In this document: positions 10,480 to 47,579 of the stretch, piece by piece | Layout of the letters: each line of letters begins with the position of its first letter | Numbering within the stretch: position 1 is the first letter of the stretch | Origin: Euglena gracilis | Lineage: Eukaryota; Euglenida; Euglenophyceae; Euglenales | Direction: 5' to 3' | DNA: 64,000 bases | NCBI GenBank assembly: GCA_039621445.1 | Contig: CP154954.1 | Span: 20,384,642-20,448,641 of the forward strand | The notes under the pieces: model-generated | Told to the model about the DNA's origin: nothing | The model's input: only the letters and a program-made list of their open reading frames with translations | Databases searched by the model: none | Program-made: the position numbers and the translations under genes

Positions 10480-12070
10480 CCCCCCCCGGACCCCCCATGC
10501 CCGCCAATAAGGGGGGGGGGGGGGTCTCGGACCTGGCCAAAACGCGCCCCTAGCCCCCCCCATGGGTTCATGGCACACTTCATGGCTGCAAACAACAGCA
10601 ATGTTTCATTTTTCTCTTCACAGGTGGTGGGATATCCCCCCACCGAAAGCAGGCTGGACCTGGGTGGCCACCCAAATTTCTTGGAATTTTTTTTAAGTAT
10701 CCATCAGTGTTTTTGGGGCATATTGGATAGAAAATTCTTCATTTCGACGGGAAGTACTGGGATATTTTTGGCCTTTTCGGGACCTGGACCTGCACGGACC
10801 CCCACCCCTAGTTGGACCCCCTCGGCACGGTGCAGACACCCCCTCCCCTGGATAGTCCTCGTCCGTTATGCCAAGCCCCCCCAGAGTGACTGTGATTTGT
10901 GTGCCGAAGCCTGTATCTCTTAAACACAGTGTTCGAGAAACAACAATCGGTGTTTTTTCTAAACACCGATTTGTCCAAATGTTTTTTTTCTTCAAAAAGT
11001 CAACATGCAATACATTCATTTTGTATCAATGATTTTTGATGACTCATCCTCAGCGTGAATGCCATGTTTCTCTCTTGTCATCATCTGCCAGTTGGCTTTG
11101 TTTGTCGGTCTGGTCAAATGTGAGCCAAGGCAAATTTTGGTTTCTCCTCATTGTGTTCTGCCACACACCCACCGAGTTGATTGCTTCGCTGATGAGTGGA
11201 TTTGGGGCTGAGCTTCTCATTGCGCATTTTCACCATTTGTATTTTGTTTGTTTTGAAAGAATGCCAGATTTAGCTGTTTTAAAGGTTGATTAGTCGGGTT
11301 GAATTTTTTGCCATCTGTTCAAAATAGCACTGCCCAATGTTCATATTTTACCCCCCTTTTGTTTTGCCAGCATCATGGGGTGTTTTTTTTCAGGTTTCAA
11401 GTTTTAAGTTTTTAAAGATTTTTTTCCAGGCATTTTAAGGTTTTTTCAGGCATTTCTATTTTTTAAGGCATCTATTTTCCAAGGAAAGTCCAAGGGCCAT
11501 CCCGGCATCGAACGGGACCCAAACGTCCATTTTTTTCCCGATGGACAATTTTCCAGCGATGCTGCTCATTTTTGACTTTTTTTAAGGTGTTTTAAGGTGT
11601 TTTTTGCTCATAATCTGCCCTCAATAAGCAGTAAACTCGTTATAATATGTATTGAGCACAGGTTACACCGAGTTAACCACTTATTGAGGGCAGTTTATTT
11701 AAACCCCCTTTTAGAGGCACAGGTTAAACCGCAAAAAAAACTGCGTTTTAGCAATGACAGGCCAAATGATGTGTGTTTTACTTTTTTTTGGACAGGAGTG
11801 CATCGTCCCGCATGATCTGGAAGGTAAAGGCCAAGTTTGGGGGCACTTCGAGGGGGGACCAGGCGCCTTTGGCGCCCGGTCCCCCCCAAAGGCCCCCTAA
11901 TGCTTGGGCTTCAAGCGATCTTCAGCTTAGAGCGAAAGGGTGCGGGATGCAGCCGTCAAACAAAATGAACAAACGGGATTCCAATATGTTGGAGGCTGCC
12001 ATGCCAGGGCCACCGACGGTGGAAGAATTCATTTCCACACATGGCTTTTCTGAAATTACAATTTGAAAAT
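10480..12070. other. Unannotated stretch
   Basis: T-rich sequence with TTTTAAGG words around 11.4-11.6 kb, and a GCACAGGTTACACCGAGTT block near 11.66 kb that recurs near 13.22 kb. No supported gene or RNA. Confidence 0.3.
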
Positions 12071-12074
12071 TCAC

Positions 12075-12330
12075 TGAAAGCCCCCCCCCCCCCCGGGGGG
12101 GGGTTGGCCAGGGGTGGGCAAAAGTGGCGGGCGCCAAAGGCACCGGGATTTTTTTTGGCCTAAAATGGCCTAAAGTGACTGGAAAGTGGCCTGGCCGGTT
12201 TTCTTGAGTGGCCGACCCCCCCCCCCCCGGGAGGGCAGTGACTGACTGGTTTCCCGAAAGAAAGTGTCTGGATGGTTTTTTGAAGAATGGAGTGACCCCC
12301 CTCCCCCCAGGGGTTGGTAAGACCATGAAA
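12075..12330. repeat. Repeat C copy (GTGACTGACTGGTTT family)
   Basis: Contains the GTGACTGACTGGTTTCC word, GCGCCAAAGGCACCGG and flanking C-runs shared with copies at about 27.28-27.50, 30.07-30.38, 34.08-34.39 and 35.45-35.69 kb. Complete boundaries were not resolved. Confidence 0.5.
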
Positions 12331-12543
12331 AATCACCAGGCAAGGAATGACCATCTCAATGCAGCACTGCTGAAACAGTACGGTCTCGAAACGAAAGACA
12401 ACCCCAGATTTTGTCCAGTGACGGCCTACGAGTGGCAACTTCGGATGCTTGGTGACGACTTGGATGGCCCTTTGAACAACCAAATGGGTGTCACAGGTAC
12501 AACCTGCGAAACCCAACCAGCAGCTCCACAGAATGACAGGTAA
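12316..12543 (+). CDS. Unassigned open frame with protein-like composition
   Basis: Part of a frame open from 12208. The stretch from about 12320 has balanced composition, for example LNAALLKQYGLETKDN and TAYEWQLRMLGDDL, unlike the low-complexity frames around it. It ends at a stop near 12541. No family recognised. It overlaps one arm of an inverted duplication (12.38-12.44 kb), so it may belong to an unknown mobile element or be one exon of a gene. Confidence 0.25.
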   Translation, partial: GKTMKNHQARNDHLNAALLKQYGLETKDNPRFCPVTAYEWQLRMLGDDLDGPLNNQMGVTGTTCETQPAAPQNDR

Positions 12544-13160
12544 GGTAATGGACCAACCCCAGCCAATGAGTTTGCGAACGTACGAACGGACCGAAACAAA
12601 GGGCAATCCAGCGTTACCAAGCATCCGAAGTTGCTGCCCACCCGTAGGGCTGTTTCGCTTAATCGATTAATCAACTAATCGTTCGTAATCGCCGATTAAT
12701 CGAATCGTTCGGCCTAGGGCGATTAATCGTTCACTATGGATGCCACCCATGATGGGCACGATATTTGCTGAAAGCACCCAATTTCGGACAGTCCAGTAAC
12801 ATAATGCACTACTACCTGCTGGTACCATGCAAAGGGTTCTTAAAAATGCCACCGAGCCAGTGTAACGTTGCGCGATTTATATCAGTATCAAGCAGTTCCT
12901 AATTGACTGAATGGCGCCTGGGAAATATGCCAGCGGGACCGCAAAGGAATTAACTATGTTCTGTGTTCTCGTTTCTCATGCAAAGTTCATAATCGAAATT
13001 TGGAAAGGACCAATTAATCGTTAATCGTCCGAGGCACCTCGATTAATCGCGATTAATCGTTCGTCGGCTCGAAACGATTAATTGGCACAACCCTACCACC
13101 CGTAGGCGGTCACTGCACAAAATCTGGGGTTGTCTTTCGTTTCGAGGACGTCAGTCAATC
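12378..13160. repeat. Inverted duplication later split by an element
   Basis: The block at about 12378-12440, containing GACAACCCCAGATTTTGTCC, is repeated as its reverse complement. The second arm is split: part lies just left of 12645 and the rest at 13103-13160. Removing the element at 12645-13095 rejoins the arm. Confidence 0.65.
12645..13095. mobile_element. hAT-type miniature element (ATTAATCG family)
   Basis: Ends TAGGGCTGT and ACAACCCTA are imperfect inverted repeats, followed inside by many GATTAATCG words. It is flanked by a perfect 7-bp direct repeat CCACCCG at 12638-12644 and 13096-13102, close to the 8 bp typical of hAT. The 451-bp interior has no transposase. Confidence 0.75.
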
Positions 13161-14750
13161 CCCTTCAATGGGTTGGTAACAATTCAGTGGATGGTTTCCC
13201 ACATCGTTTTTTGCAAAATTAGCCAATACAGGTTACACCGAGTTGACTGCCTATTGAACACAAGTTACACCGCAAAAAGGGTGTGCTCTGTAACCTACGT
13301 ATCAAAACGCAGTTTTTGCGTGCCTCAAAAGGAGGTTTTCAGGTTTTTGCATTTTTGATTTTGGGCAAAATTTTATGGCGTTTTTTTAAAGGTTTTTTTT
13401 AAGGGGTTTCAAGGCGCCTTAAAAAACCCCTGGCCAGTGTCCCCCATTTTTTTGCCACCAGTGAAATCCTGCTTTTTGTCGCTGTAAAATCAAGATGTCT
13501 TTTTCTTGAAGTTTTGCAGACCACCAAGAGGCTGTTGACACGCTATTGGCACCCCCCTGTGTTGGTGGGTGCTATGGGCAGGCAGGGGACCCAGGAGGGG
13601 TGAGGTTTTCGGATGGGAAGCATTACACCCGCCGGAAGAGCTGGTGGCCTGAAAATGCCCACAGGGGAAATTCCTGGGCTGGAAGGGGCCAGAACCAAAA
13701 ACCAACCTTTGGGCGGGGGTTGTGCCTAATCAGGGCAATGTGTGCTTCCCCATACTATCAGGGAAGCACAAATCCCGCTGCTGGAAGCCAGGGGGGGGGG
13801 CTTGCCCAAATTTTCTCCTGGTATTACCAGGGGGTGTTCGATAGTGAGAGTGGATCTTGATTGCTGGTTCAGGAGGATCTAGGGCTGAACAGGAATCCTT
13901 GAAACCCTTTGGGTGGGGATGGGGGTCAATCCCCACACCCCCATCGCCGACCCAAATCACCACCCACATCTTCCATTTTCTTGGCGCCAAAGGCAACAAG
14001 TGTTCCTCATAATGCTATGGTTGGTAGACCTCCCCCAATCCCAGGCCTTCAGGTACAGGACCGTTTTCTTTTTTCAAGAGTTTTCGGCATATCAACAAGA
14101 TGCACAGAAATGGGCGATGGATGATTCCAGTTTGGGCTGTATCTAGACCATATATCTCTGGAACGGAAGTGGAAGGAACCCCCTCCCCAGGTCAGTAAAA
14201 AATTGTATGATCTAGACCTACACCACCGGACGTAAATTTGATTTCTATTTCACACGGGGCAATGCATTTGAAATTGTTGAAATTATTTTCAAAGAATCCA
14301 TTTTCGGGCTTTAGAAATAATTTCAAAAAGGAACAATTTGATGGGCTCAGAAAATTGCATTCGCACATTGCTGGTCTTACCTTTGGGGGGGGGGATTGGG
14401 CATGGAAAAATTGGCTCAGGTAGTCAATGACAGAATCTGTGCTGTTAATGAATGCATGGGAGATATGCGAGAAGGAACAAGATGACCCAGAATTTCACCA
14501 AGTTGTTGTGTAACATGATGCATGATTTCAGCCGTAGATTCATTCACTGCCGACAGACATTTTTCTTTGGGCAATGACCATGTACCCAATTTTCTGCTCA
14601 CCCCCCCCCCCCGGAGGGATCGGCACACCTCACCCAGTCTAGAAATGTCTTCATTGAAGCACAATAATTTCATGAACAATTCAACCACTGCCAAAACTCA
14701 GAAGTGAAAATGGTTTAAAGTCTTGTTTTTACCATGTACAATATTGGTAA
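13161..14750. other. Unannotated stretch upstream of the trefoil exon
   Basis: Mixed single-copy-looking sequence. The start codon and signal-peptide exon of the alpha-glucosidase should lie here or further left, but I could not identify them. Confidence 0.3.
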
Positions 14751-14754
14751 TCAG

Positions 14755-40294
<25,540 letters not shown>

Positions 40295-41555
40295 GCCTTG
40301 CTCGGTTGAATTATCCAACAAACCAAACAGAACCTCTGGTCTACTGCGAACTTGGGTCTTTGCTGAAGGAACCGCCAGGCTTCTGCCGGCCCGAGAGGGA
40401 GGGGGGTGCCTTCTGTATTGACTGTCCCCCCAGTGGGGAGGGGGCAGGTTTTTGGATCCAGACTGGTCCGAAACCATTCAGATTCCTTCAAAATCGCCAC
40501 TTTTGGGTCCTCGCAACTTCAGCCTCAGTGATCTGCAACTTTGCAACATCCGACCCGAAACCAACCCCTCAGGGCAGAGATATCAAAAGGCCTTCCCTGT
40601 CCCTGCCGGCCCATTGCAACGAAGATCGTGAGATTAAATCAAAAGAAACGGCAACCTCGCCATGTCTGCTCTGTTTTGCACACTTCATTGCTCAGCCCCC
40701 TTCTTGTTGCACTGGTACCCCTGCGTGGCGGGCGCGTGGTGCATACCGTTAACCGCCGCCAGCCACCGTATCTTATCCATTCGATGCTGCCCAGAATACC
40801 CCCCAAAGATCGAGTGGAACACATCCGTGGGGCTCGAAGTCCACCATGGAGTCGTCAGCCGATGGACACCTTCTGCTGGTCTATCCTCCTGTTCAATGGA
40901 TGGGGAACGCTCCTGGTCAACTTCCAAAAGGGTAAAACCAAAAGACGTCAAGTTTCCCAGAGGTCCCTGGTTACTGTGAATTGTTCCCTGTGGTCCGGAC
41001 ACCCCCAAGCCGGAGGGGGGGAATCCACACCTCCCTCTGATCTGACAAACGTTTCAAACCCCACCTTGAAGACGATTAAGCAACGGCCGGCGTTGTGCTT
41101 TCCAAATTTATTAAACAAGCAGGAGAATGCACGCACGTCTGAAGGGACCGCACAGTATTGCAATGGTGCATTCGCAGTCTAGGCCCTCACTGGTCCCTGA
41201 GCGGAACGTGTGGGGGAATACGTGTGGGGGAGTGTGGACGGTGAGCCAATGCCGCTGAGCCCTCTGCTTCTCATATCATCAGGGGCAAGGCGGATGCAAT
41301 GCAAAAAAAATATTCAATGCAAAAAATATGCAATCGCATCCCCGCAGGCATCCAACGCAAGGATTGATGGTGGTATGGCTGCCACACTACCACTGCAGAA
41401 AATGTCCCCTCCCACCACAGGAAATGATGCTGCTGAGTGGCGCAAGCAGATATCTGGATCGCGGCTTGAGGTCCCAGGGCAATGGAGCGGTATACATGTG
41501 TGTCTTAAAGCAGTTCACAAAAATATTGAAATCCTTTTGTGTGTGCGCGTGTGTT
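40295..41555. other. Intergenic or unresolved 3' region
   Basis: Several 100-200-codon frames overlap on both strands with no recognised family. No polyadenylation signal could be assigned with confidence. Confidence 0.3.
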
Positions 41556-42114
<559 letters not shown>

Positions 42115-42545
42115 GCGGTGCATGAAATTCAATGAAACACACCTGTGGGCAGGATACGTGCGAACGGCTGTGGCTAACAGGTAAACCAGAGGGATGGGGG
42201 ATGGGAACGGTTGAGACAGGCTCACAGCTCAGCGGAGCGAAAAGGCTTTGGCGACGGAATGGGACCATATTTTGTGCAATTGAACAGAGGAGGGTGAAAA
42301 TTGGAGCACTCGAAACTAGGAAAATAAAAAAGATAATGGGGTGATGGTTTGCCGGAGGACTGGATCTGGGGGTGTGATCATCCAACACCATTGCAAACGA
42401 TGGCGTGTGATTTTCATTCACCAATGCCCATCACTTTTCTTGAACCTTCAGAGTGATAATAAGACTTCATTGATGGTCAGCAATTAGGAAATGGCAAAGA
42501 GCCTCAGGGCTTTGAGTTTAGTCTCTAAGTTGCTCCCACCACCTC

Positions 42546-42836
42546 TCACCAGTGATGAACCGTTGACAACTGCAGCCTGTGGCCCATCCCAGGCACGTGC
42601 ACGTTCTGCGAGCCAAACGCCAGGGGCAGGTTGGACCCGGCGGCCGGGATGAAGGACGAGGCCATGGGGGTGTCGTCCAGCTTGACGGGGCGGTAGTCGA
42701 AGTTGGTGTTGCCACCCGCAATGCCGGTGCCGTTCGCCCACTCCCAGCGCACCGCGCCGGTCGGCGGGGGCAGCGTGGCGGCCGGCGGGACGGCGGGCGG
42801 CGCGCCGGTGGCCGGGACCAGGACGGAGGCGGAGGT
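42546..42836 (-). CDS. Pro/Val-rich protein, last exon
   Basis: Reading the minus strand, acceptor CCCGCAG|ACC begins TSASVLVPATGAPPAVPPAA, and the exon ends at a TGA (42546-42548). The tail is well-ordered and not repetitive: RWEWANGTGIAGGNTNFDYR, then VKLDDTPMASSFIP and QNVHVPGMGHRLQLS. Family not recognised. GC-rich with coding-like third positions, unlike the flanks. Phase 0 agrees with the preceding exon. Confidence 0.75.
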   Translation of the reverse strand, partial: TSASVLVPATGAPPAVPPAATLPPPTGAVRWEWANGTGIAGGNTNFDYRPVKLDDTPMASSFIPAAGSNLPLAFGSQNVHVPGMGHRLQLSTVHHW

Positions 42837-43320
42837 CTGCGGGCGGGGGGGGGGGCACATGTGACACAACCGGCGGAGATTTGGATCGGGGGAATTGGTT
42901 TGGAATGGGGACAGTGCACATAGAAACATGTGCAAAGATATAGATAAATTTATGCACATGTACACACATGTTTTAAACATGTAGACGTGTACCTTTTTAA
43001 ATACATATTGCATACTTTCCAGTATTTTTTGCCAGAAAAAGCATCTGAAATAACAAAATTGTGACATTTTCACGCATATGGTCAGCACAGACAGGCATTC
43101 AAACGTATTCAGGGTAGGGATCATTTTTTGGTTTGGGTTGGGTTGGGGTTGGGGGTTAGTGTCAGGAATGACATCGGGAGAGGGTGGGAAGCCAACCGGG
43201 AATTTAGAGACCTGAAGAAATCTGCGGAAATTGAAGAAAGCCAAAGCACGACTTGCTGGCCTTATCTGACCTTGGTGGCTTCCAGGTCTGCGATCCCCTT
43301 AAACAGGGAGAAATTAATAC

Positions 43321-43497
43321 CTGCTCAACTTCAACAGCTTTGTTCCCCATGGGCACGACGTTCCCCTGGGCGTAGCTGTACCCAGTGTGTAGCGGTGGGG
43401 TCTGCACTGTCGTTGTGCTGGCGACATACTGGATGGTTTGCACCGGCGGTGGGGGAGGGGCAGAGCCATGCAATGGCTCAGCTTCAAGAGGGGGCCG
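43321..43497 (-). CDS. Pro/Val-rich protein, internal exon
   Basis: Minus-strand acceptor AAAGAAG|CGG and donor GAGCAG|GTATTA; 59 codons, phase 0 at both ends. Reads SAPPPPPVQTIQYVASTTTV then PLHTGYSYAQGNVVPMGNKA. The VQTIQYVA word continues the repeat of the upstream exon. Confidence 0.7.
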
Positions 43498-43735
43498 CTT
43501 CTTTCTATGTATCATAAATCACTCATTGACTTTGGGCGGGATGAACAGTCCACCCCAAAAAAAGAATTCAAAGCTTCTGGTTCGGGGTTACGGCAGGAGA
43601 AATTAAGGTGGGAGAAATCACCCGCTTTTACACAAATACAAAACCATCCAAAGGTCACCGTTCGTGGAGAATGTCTTCCAGGGCAAACGGAAGCCAGCAG
43701 AAACCCGCCGCAAGGCAAAAGCCGATTGTATGGAC

Positions 43736-43969
43736 AGCGGCAATGTACTGGACCGGCGGGGGAGGGGCGACGTATTGAAAGGGCGGGGCAGCCGCGACGT
43801 ACTGGGCCCGGGGCAAGGGAATGGCGTACTGGACGGGTGGGGCGGGCGCGACGTACCGCAGCCGGGGGGAGGCGGGGACGAGGCGCACCGGCCGGGGGGC
43901 GGCGACGTACTGCACCGGGGGTGCGGCGGGCAGGGCCAGCCGGGGCATCGCCGGCAGGGGCTGCGCCAC
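43736..43969 (-). CDS. Pro/Val-rich protein, PPVQYVA repeat exon
   Basis: Minus-strand acceptor CCCCACAG|GTG and likely donor GCCGCT|GTCCAT. It encodes five or six imperfect repeats of about 13 residues on the pattern A-P-P-V-Q-Y-V/I-A, with variants RLVPASPRLRYVA and RAQYVAAAPPFQYVA. Tyr, Val, Gln and Pro spacing is kept while arginines vary. Short Val/Pro-rich repeats occur in cytoskeletal articulin/alveolin-type proteins of protists, but the defining motif is not clear here, so no function is assigned. Confidence 0.72.
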
Positions 43970-44400
43970 CTGTGGGGAAGAGGGGAATGGGGGCAGTCGA
44001 ATGCCCGTGCTGGACGGTGGCAGCTTTGGTCATCAGGCCACTGAAGGGGGGAACACCGCTGCTGAAAATAACCCCTTCCCATTCCGTTTCCTCCCTCGGA
44101 AATTTTTGTTGCTGACTTCGTGTTGCTGCATCATATCTTTGTCGAAGGCATTGTCGAATGAAACAGTTTTTGAAAAGAATCCGCCAACACGGTTAAGAAA
44201 ACGGAATGAAGAAAATGGAGTTTATATTCACGGAGCTTTACCCTCGCAACCCGAAAAACACGACACAAAACAATGTCCACAAAAGTCACCAAAATCAAAA
44301 AAAAAAAAAAACGCAAAAAAACGTTACTGTGTTCCAGTAAAGAATTCGTTCAGTTCATATCATGGGGTTTCCAGGAGGGGAGATACCGGCGTGGGGATAC

Positions 44401-44459
44401 AAGTGTATTGCTGAGCAGGCGGCGGAGTTGGGGGCGGGGCGACAACGTTCACGGTGGTG
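44401..44459 (-). CDS. Pro/Val-rich protein, short exon
   Basis: Minus-strand acceptor ACACACAG|C and donor ACACTT|GTATCC. Reads TTVNVVAPPPTPPPAQQYT. The phase does not match the next exon directly, so a further small exon probably lies at 44.0-44.4 kb. Confidence 0.5.
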
Positions 44460-44984
44460 CTGTGTGTTCCATGGCAGGTGCATGGCAGAGGCGACCCATC
44501 GGGGGCTACGCGGCAGTAGCGGGTCGCATCCACACCTCAGTTTGACTCAGAAGTGTGCATGCAGTGTGTGGATGTGTGGATCACACACCATTGAGGAATG
44601 AAACACAGTGCGAGGGCTGAGACGCAGGAAGAGCCCCGTGGACTTCCCCCACCTGAATGGGAAACCTGGTGGGAGGTCCACCCCCCCACCTAAAATCAGC
44701 CGGGTCATCCCAGCTGTGAGGTTTGACACCATCATTCATAATATACGTAAACTAGAAATGTAACATAGGTTCCATACAAGAACTGAAAAAGGGTTGGAAA
44801 TCCTCCTTGCCTGTTTCACAATACCAATTCAGGAGGATTTCTCGACTGATCCACCGTGGGGGCAATTGCATTTGGTCCCTGGCCAGCACTTTGAGAACTT
44901 TGAGCAAGGGGGTGGGGGGGGAACAAACCCTCAAACCCTATGCCCGCATCACCAACCAAGAAAATTCGCGGGAAAGCGGAGGCG

Positions 44985-45066
44985 CAGGTGAGACGGGCAC
45001 AGCCGGCGCAGCGGTGGCCACCACGGGCTGGGCGACGGCCTGCTGCACCTGCTCTACCACGGTGGT
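44985..45066 (-). CDS. Pro/Val-rich protein, exon downstream of the inserted element
   Basis: Reads TTVVEQVQQAVAQPVVATAA then PAVPVSP. It joins precisely to the exon at 45530-45568 when the element and one target copy are removed. The 3' border is approximate. Confidence 0.7.
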
Positions 45067-45072
45067 CTGCAC

Positions 45073-45521
45073 CAGGACGTTGCTTGAGGACCCCGGGGGT
45101 CAGCTCAGAGGCTGGAAAATTTGAGCTGGCTGAAAGAAGGCTGCTGGCTGACCCCCTCTCTCCCCTAGGGGTCCCGGCTGGAGCTGGGCTCAACTTGTTA
45201 AACCGGGTACCAAAAATCGAAATCGCAAAGACATAATAAAAAAAACTTCCAATTATGCAAAAACGATTTTTTTTGAACCCCAAAAATGTCCTGGGCAGCT
45301 GTTTTCCAATTTTACCCGTTTTTGGACCCATTTTTGTGCCCCCCGAAATCGAAAAGTACGGTACCGTCCAGCTGCTCGAAGGGCAGCTGGGGATAAATAA
45401 AAGTCGTTGATTGGGGGGGGGGAGGGGGGTTCCGGGCTAGAAATAGGCTGCTGTCTGGAAAAAGGCTGCTGGCTGGTATTTGACCCCAGGAGTGGGTCAA
45501 ATTTTCTAAAGCAACACCCTG
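45073..45521. mobile_element. Introner-like hAT-type element in a coding exon
   Basis: Ends CAGGACGTTGCTTGAG and the complement of CTAAAGCAACACCCTG are inverted repeats. Flanking duplications GTCTGCAC (45065-45072) and GTCTGAAC (45522-45529) agree at 7 of 8 bases. Read on the gene's strand the upstream copy is GTTCAGAC, giving a GT donor, and the downstream copy is GTGCAGAC, giving a CAG acceptor. Removing 45067-45529 leaves the frame open (CAG GCG | ACC ACC GTG). The interior carries the CAGCTGCTCGAAGGGCAGCT hairpin and family E words. Confidence 0.88.
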
Positions 45522-45529
45522 GTCTGAAC

Positions 45530-45568
45530 CGCCTGGACGGCTGGGGCGGGTTGGTGAACTGGCTCCGG
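45530..45568 (-). CDS. Pro/Val-rich protein, exon upstream of the inserted element
   Basis: Minus-strand acceptor CTCTCTCAG|CCG. Reads PEPVHQPAPAVQA and runs directly into the target duplication. Without splicing the frame meets a TAG about eight codons into the element. Confidence 0.68.
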
Positions 45569-45569
45569 C

Positions 45570-46689
45570 TGAGAGAGGCGATGGGAGAGCTCAGCAGCGG
45601 AGGTGGGGTGGCGCTGCCAAATACCACCGCCATTGAGTTGGGGGGAAGTGGGGCATTTTAAATGTTTAAAATTATTTTTCTATGTCAACAAATATGGCAA
45701 ACCGTCTTTAAGTTTGGCATGTATGATGACATATTGGTGTTATCAACAACAGTAGCGCAATTTTCGGCTGGTTTCGGCCAGTGGTCCTTGGGTGGGTCCG
45801 CCTCATGGGCACTTTCTGGGGACAAATATTTTGAACAATAATAAAATTTTGCAATTTTTGAGGATTTCAAACCATTTAATCCCGAAAATTGCTATTTTTG
45901 GCAGATTGAGCCAATTTCTGATGGCTTCGAGGCCTTTCTGAACCATTTGGGCCGTTCTGGGCCAACTGTTCACCCTTGGGTTTATTTTGGGCCACAATTT
46001 GCTTTTTTAGGACACTTTGAGCCATTTCTGGTTGCTGACCATTTTGGGCCGGCCGCTTTGGGTCTTTCAGGTCCATTTTTTTCTTCACCAGTTTTCCTCG
46101 ATTTTGGCTGTTTGGGAAGGATGATATTAATAATAATATGTGCAGAAATTTGCAAACACTAATAGAAAAGGCGCAAAAATCACGAAAATGCAAAAAGAAA
46201 TGCCCAAAACATGCAAAAAAAAAGACCCCAAATCTACAAGGTTTCAAAAAAATTTCAAAAAACTCAAATAAATAAATAAATAAAATGGTCCAAAAAATGC
46301 AAAAAAAAACAGGTAAAGCAAAAAAAATGTGCCAAAAAGCAAAAAAAATGTGCTGGAAAACAAATAGAAGATGCAAAAAAGCGAAGAATTCTGCAAAAAT
46401 GAGCATTTGAAAAAAGCGCAAAAAAAACTGCGAAAAAACTGCGGGAAAAAAATGCGAACCGCATTTCACCTCTGAATGTTGCACTTTTTCCGCCTCAGTC
46501 ATTTCTTCAAACAGTGAAACCCAACAAGACACCAGCTTCATGTCCCTTCCACTGCTGCCACGGCTGCCCATCCCATGGGTGCAAAGCCAGTGGCCCCATA
46601 CACAATCATGCACAAACAATAAACGCCTCAAATCAAATTTGGCCTCAAATCAAATTTGCTTTTTCTTTCACTTTTGTGTGGGCGTGTAT

Positions 46690-46723
<34 letters not shown>

Positions 46724-47100
46724 TGCACCATTTTTAATTGTACAACCCGGTTCTTGATAAAACTGGTTACAACCCAATTTACTACAACCGGTTCTTGACA
46801 AAAATGACCATGGAAAGCACCCCCCACCTGGAGTCTTACAATCCCCTTTAAGCTCCTTCTCCTCTCCACACGCCAATCTTGTTCACTTCCTTCATTAAAC
46901 TTCGGGTGTGAAACAAGTTGACCTTGCACAGCTTCAACAACCGTGTCCAAGACACCAGTTCAAGCGAGAAACCAGGACCACGACATGCGTAAACAGACGT
47001 CTCGGTTTGGGGCTGGGCGTTGGCACAAGCGATGGGTTTAGGGCTGGGCACCCACACACCCAAAACACCTTGCATGGGAGGGAAAATTCCAAATTAAATA
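45570..47100. other. Unannotated stretch
   Basis: A-rich with GCAAAAAA words at 46.1-46.5 kb. Further exons of the minus-strand gene may be here but none was recognised. A (TG)n run lies at 46684-46724. Confidence 0.35.
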
Positions 47101-47130
47101 ATGAAACCTGATCTTGATACATATGTTTGC

Positions 47131-47372
47131 ATGTATGTATGTATGTATGTATGTATGTATGTATGTATGTATGTATGTATGTATGTATGTATGTATGTAT
47201 GTATGTATGTATGTATGTATGTATGTATGTATGTATGTATGTATGTATGTATGTATGTATGTATGTATGTATGTATGTATGTATGTCTGTATGTCTGTAT
47301 GTATGTATGTATGTATGTCTGTATGTATGTATGCATGTATGTATGTGTATGTGTATATAGATATATATACAT
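47131..47372. repeat. (ATGT)n microsatellite
   Basis: About 55 ATGT units with occasional CTGT variants, grading into AT-rich ATATATAG sequence. Confidence 0.97.
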
Positions 47373-47389
47373 AGATATATATCTATATA

Positions 47390-47575
<186 letters not shown>

Positions 47576-47579
47576 GACT

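Noticed and set aside
40541-41182. 200-codon frame downstream of the alpha-glucosidase
   Set aside because: Overlapping frames on both strands look equally good and none matches a family; not called as a gene.
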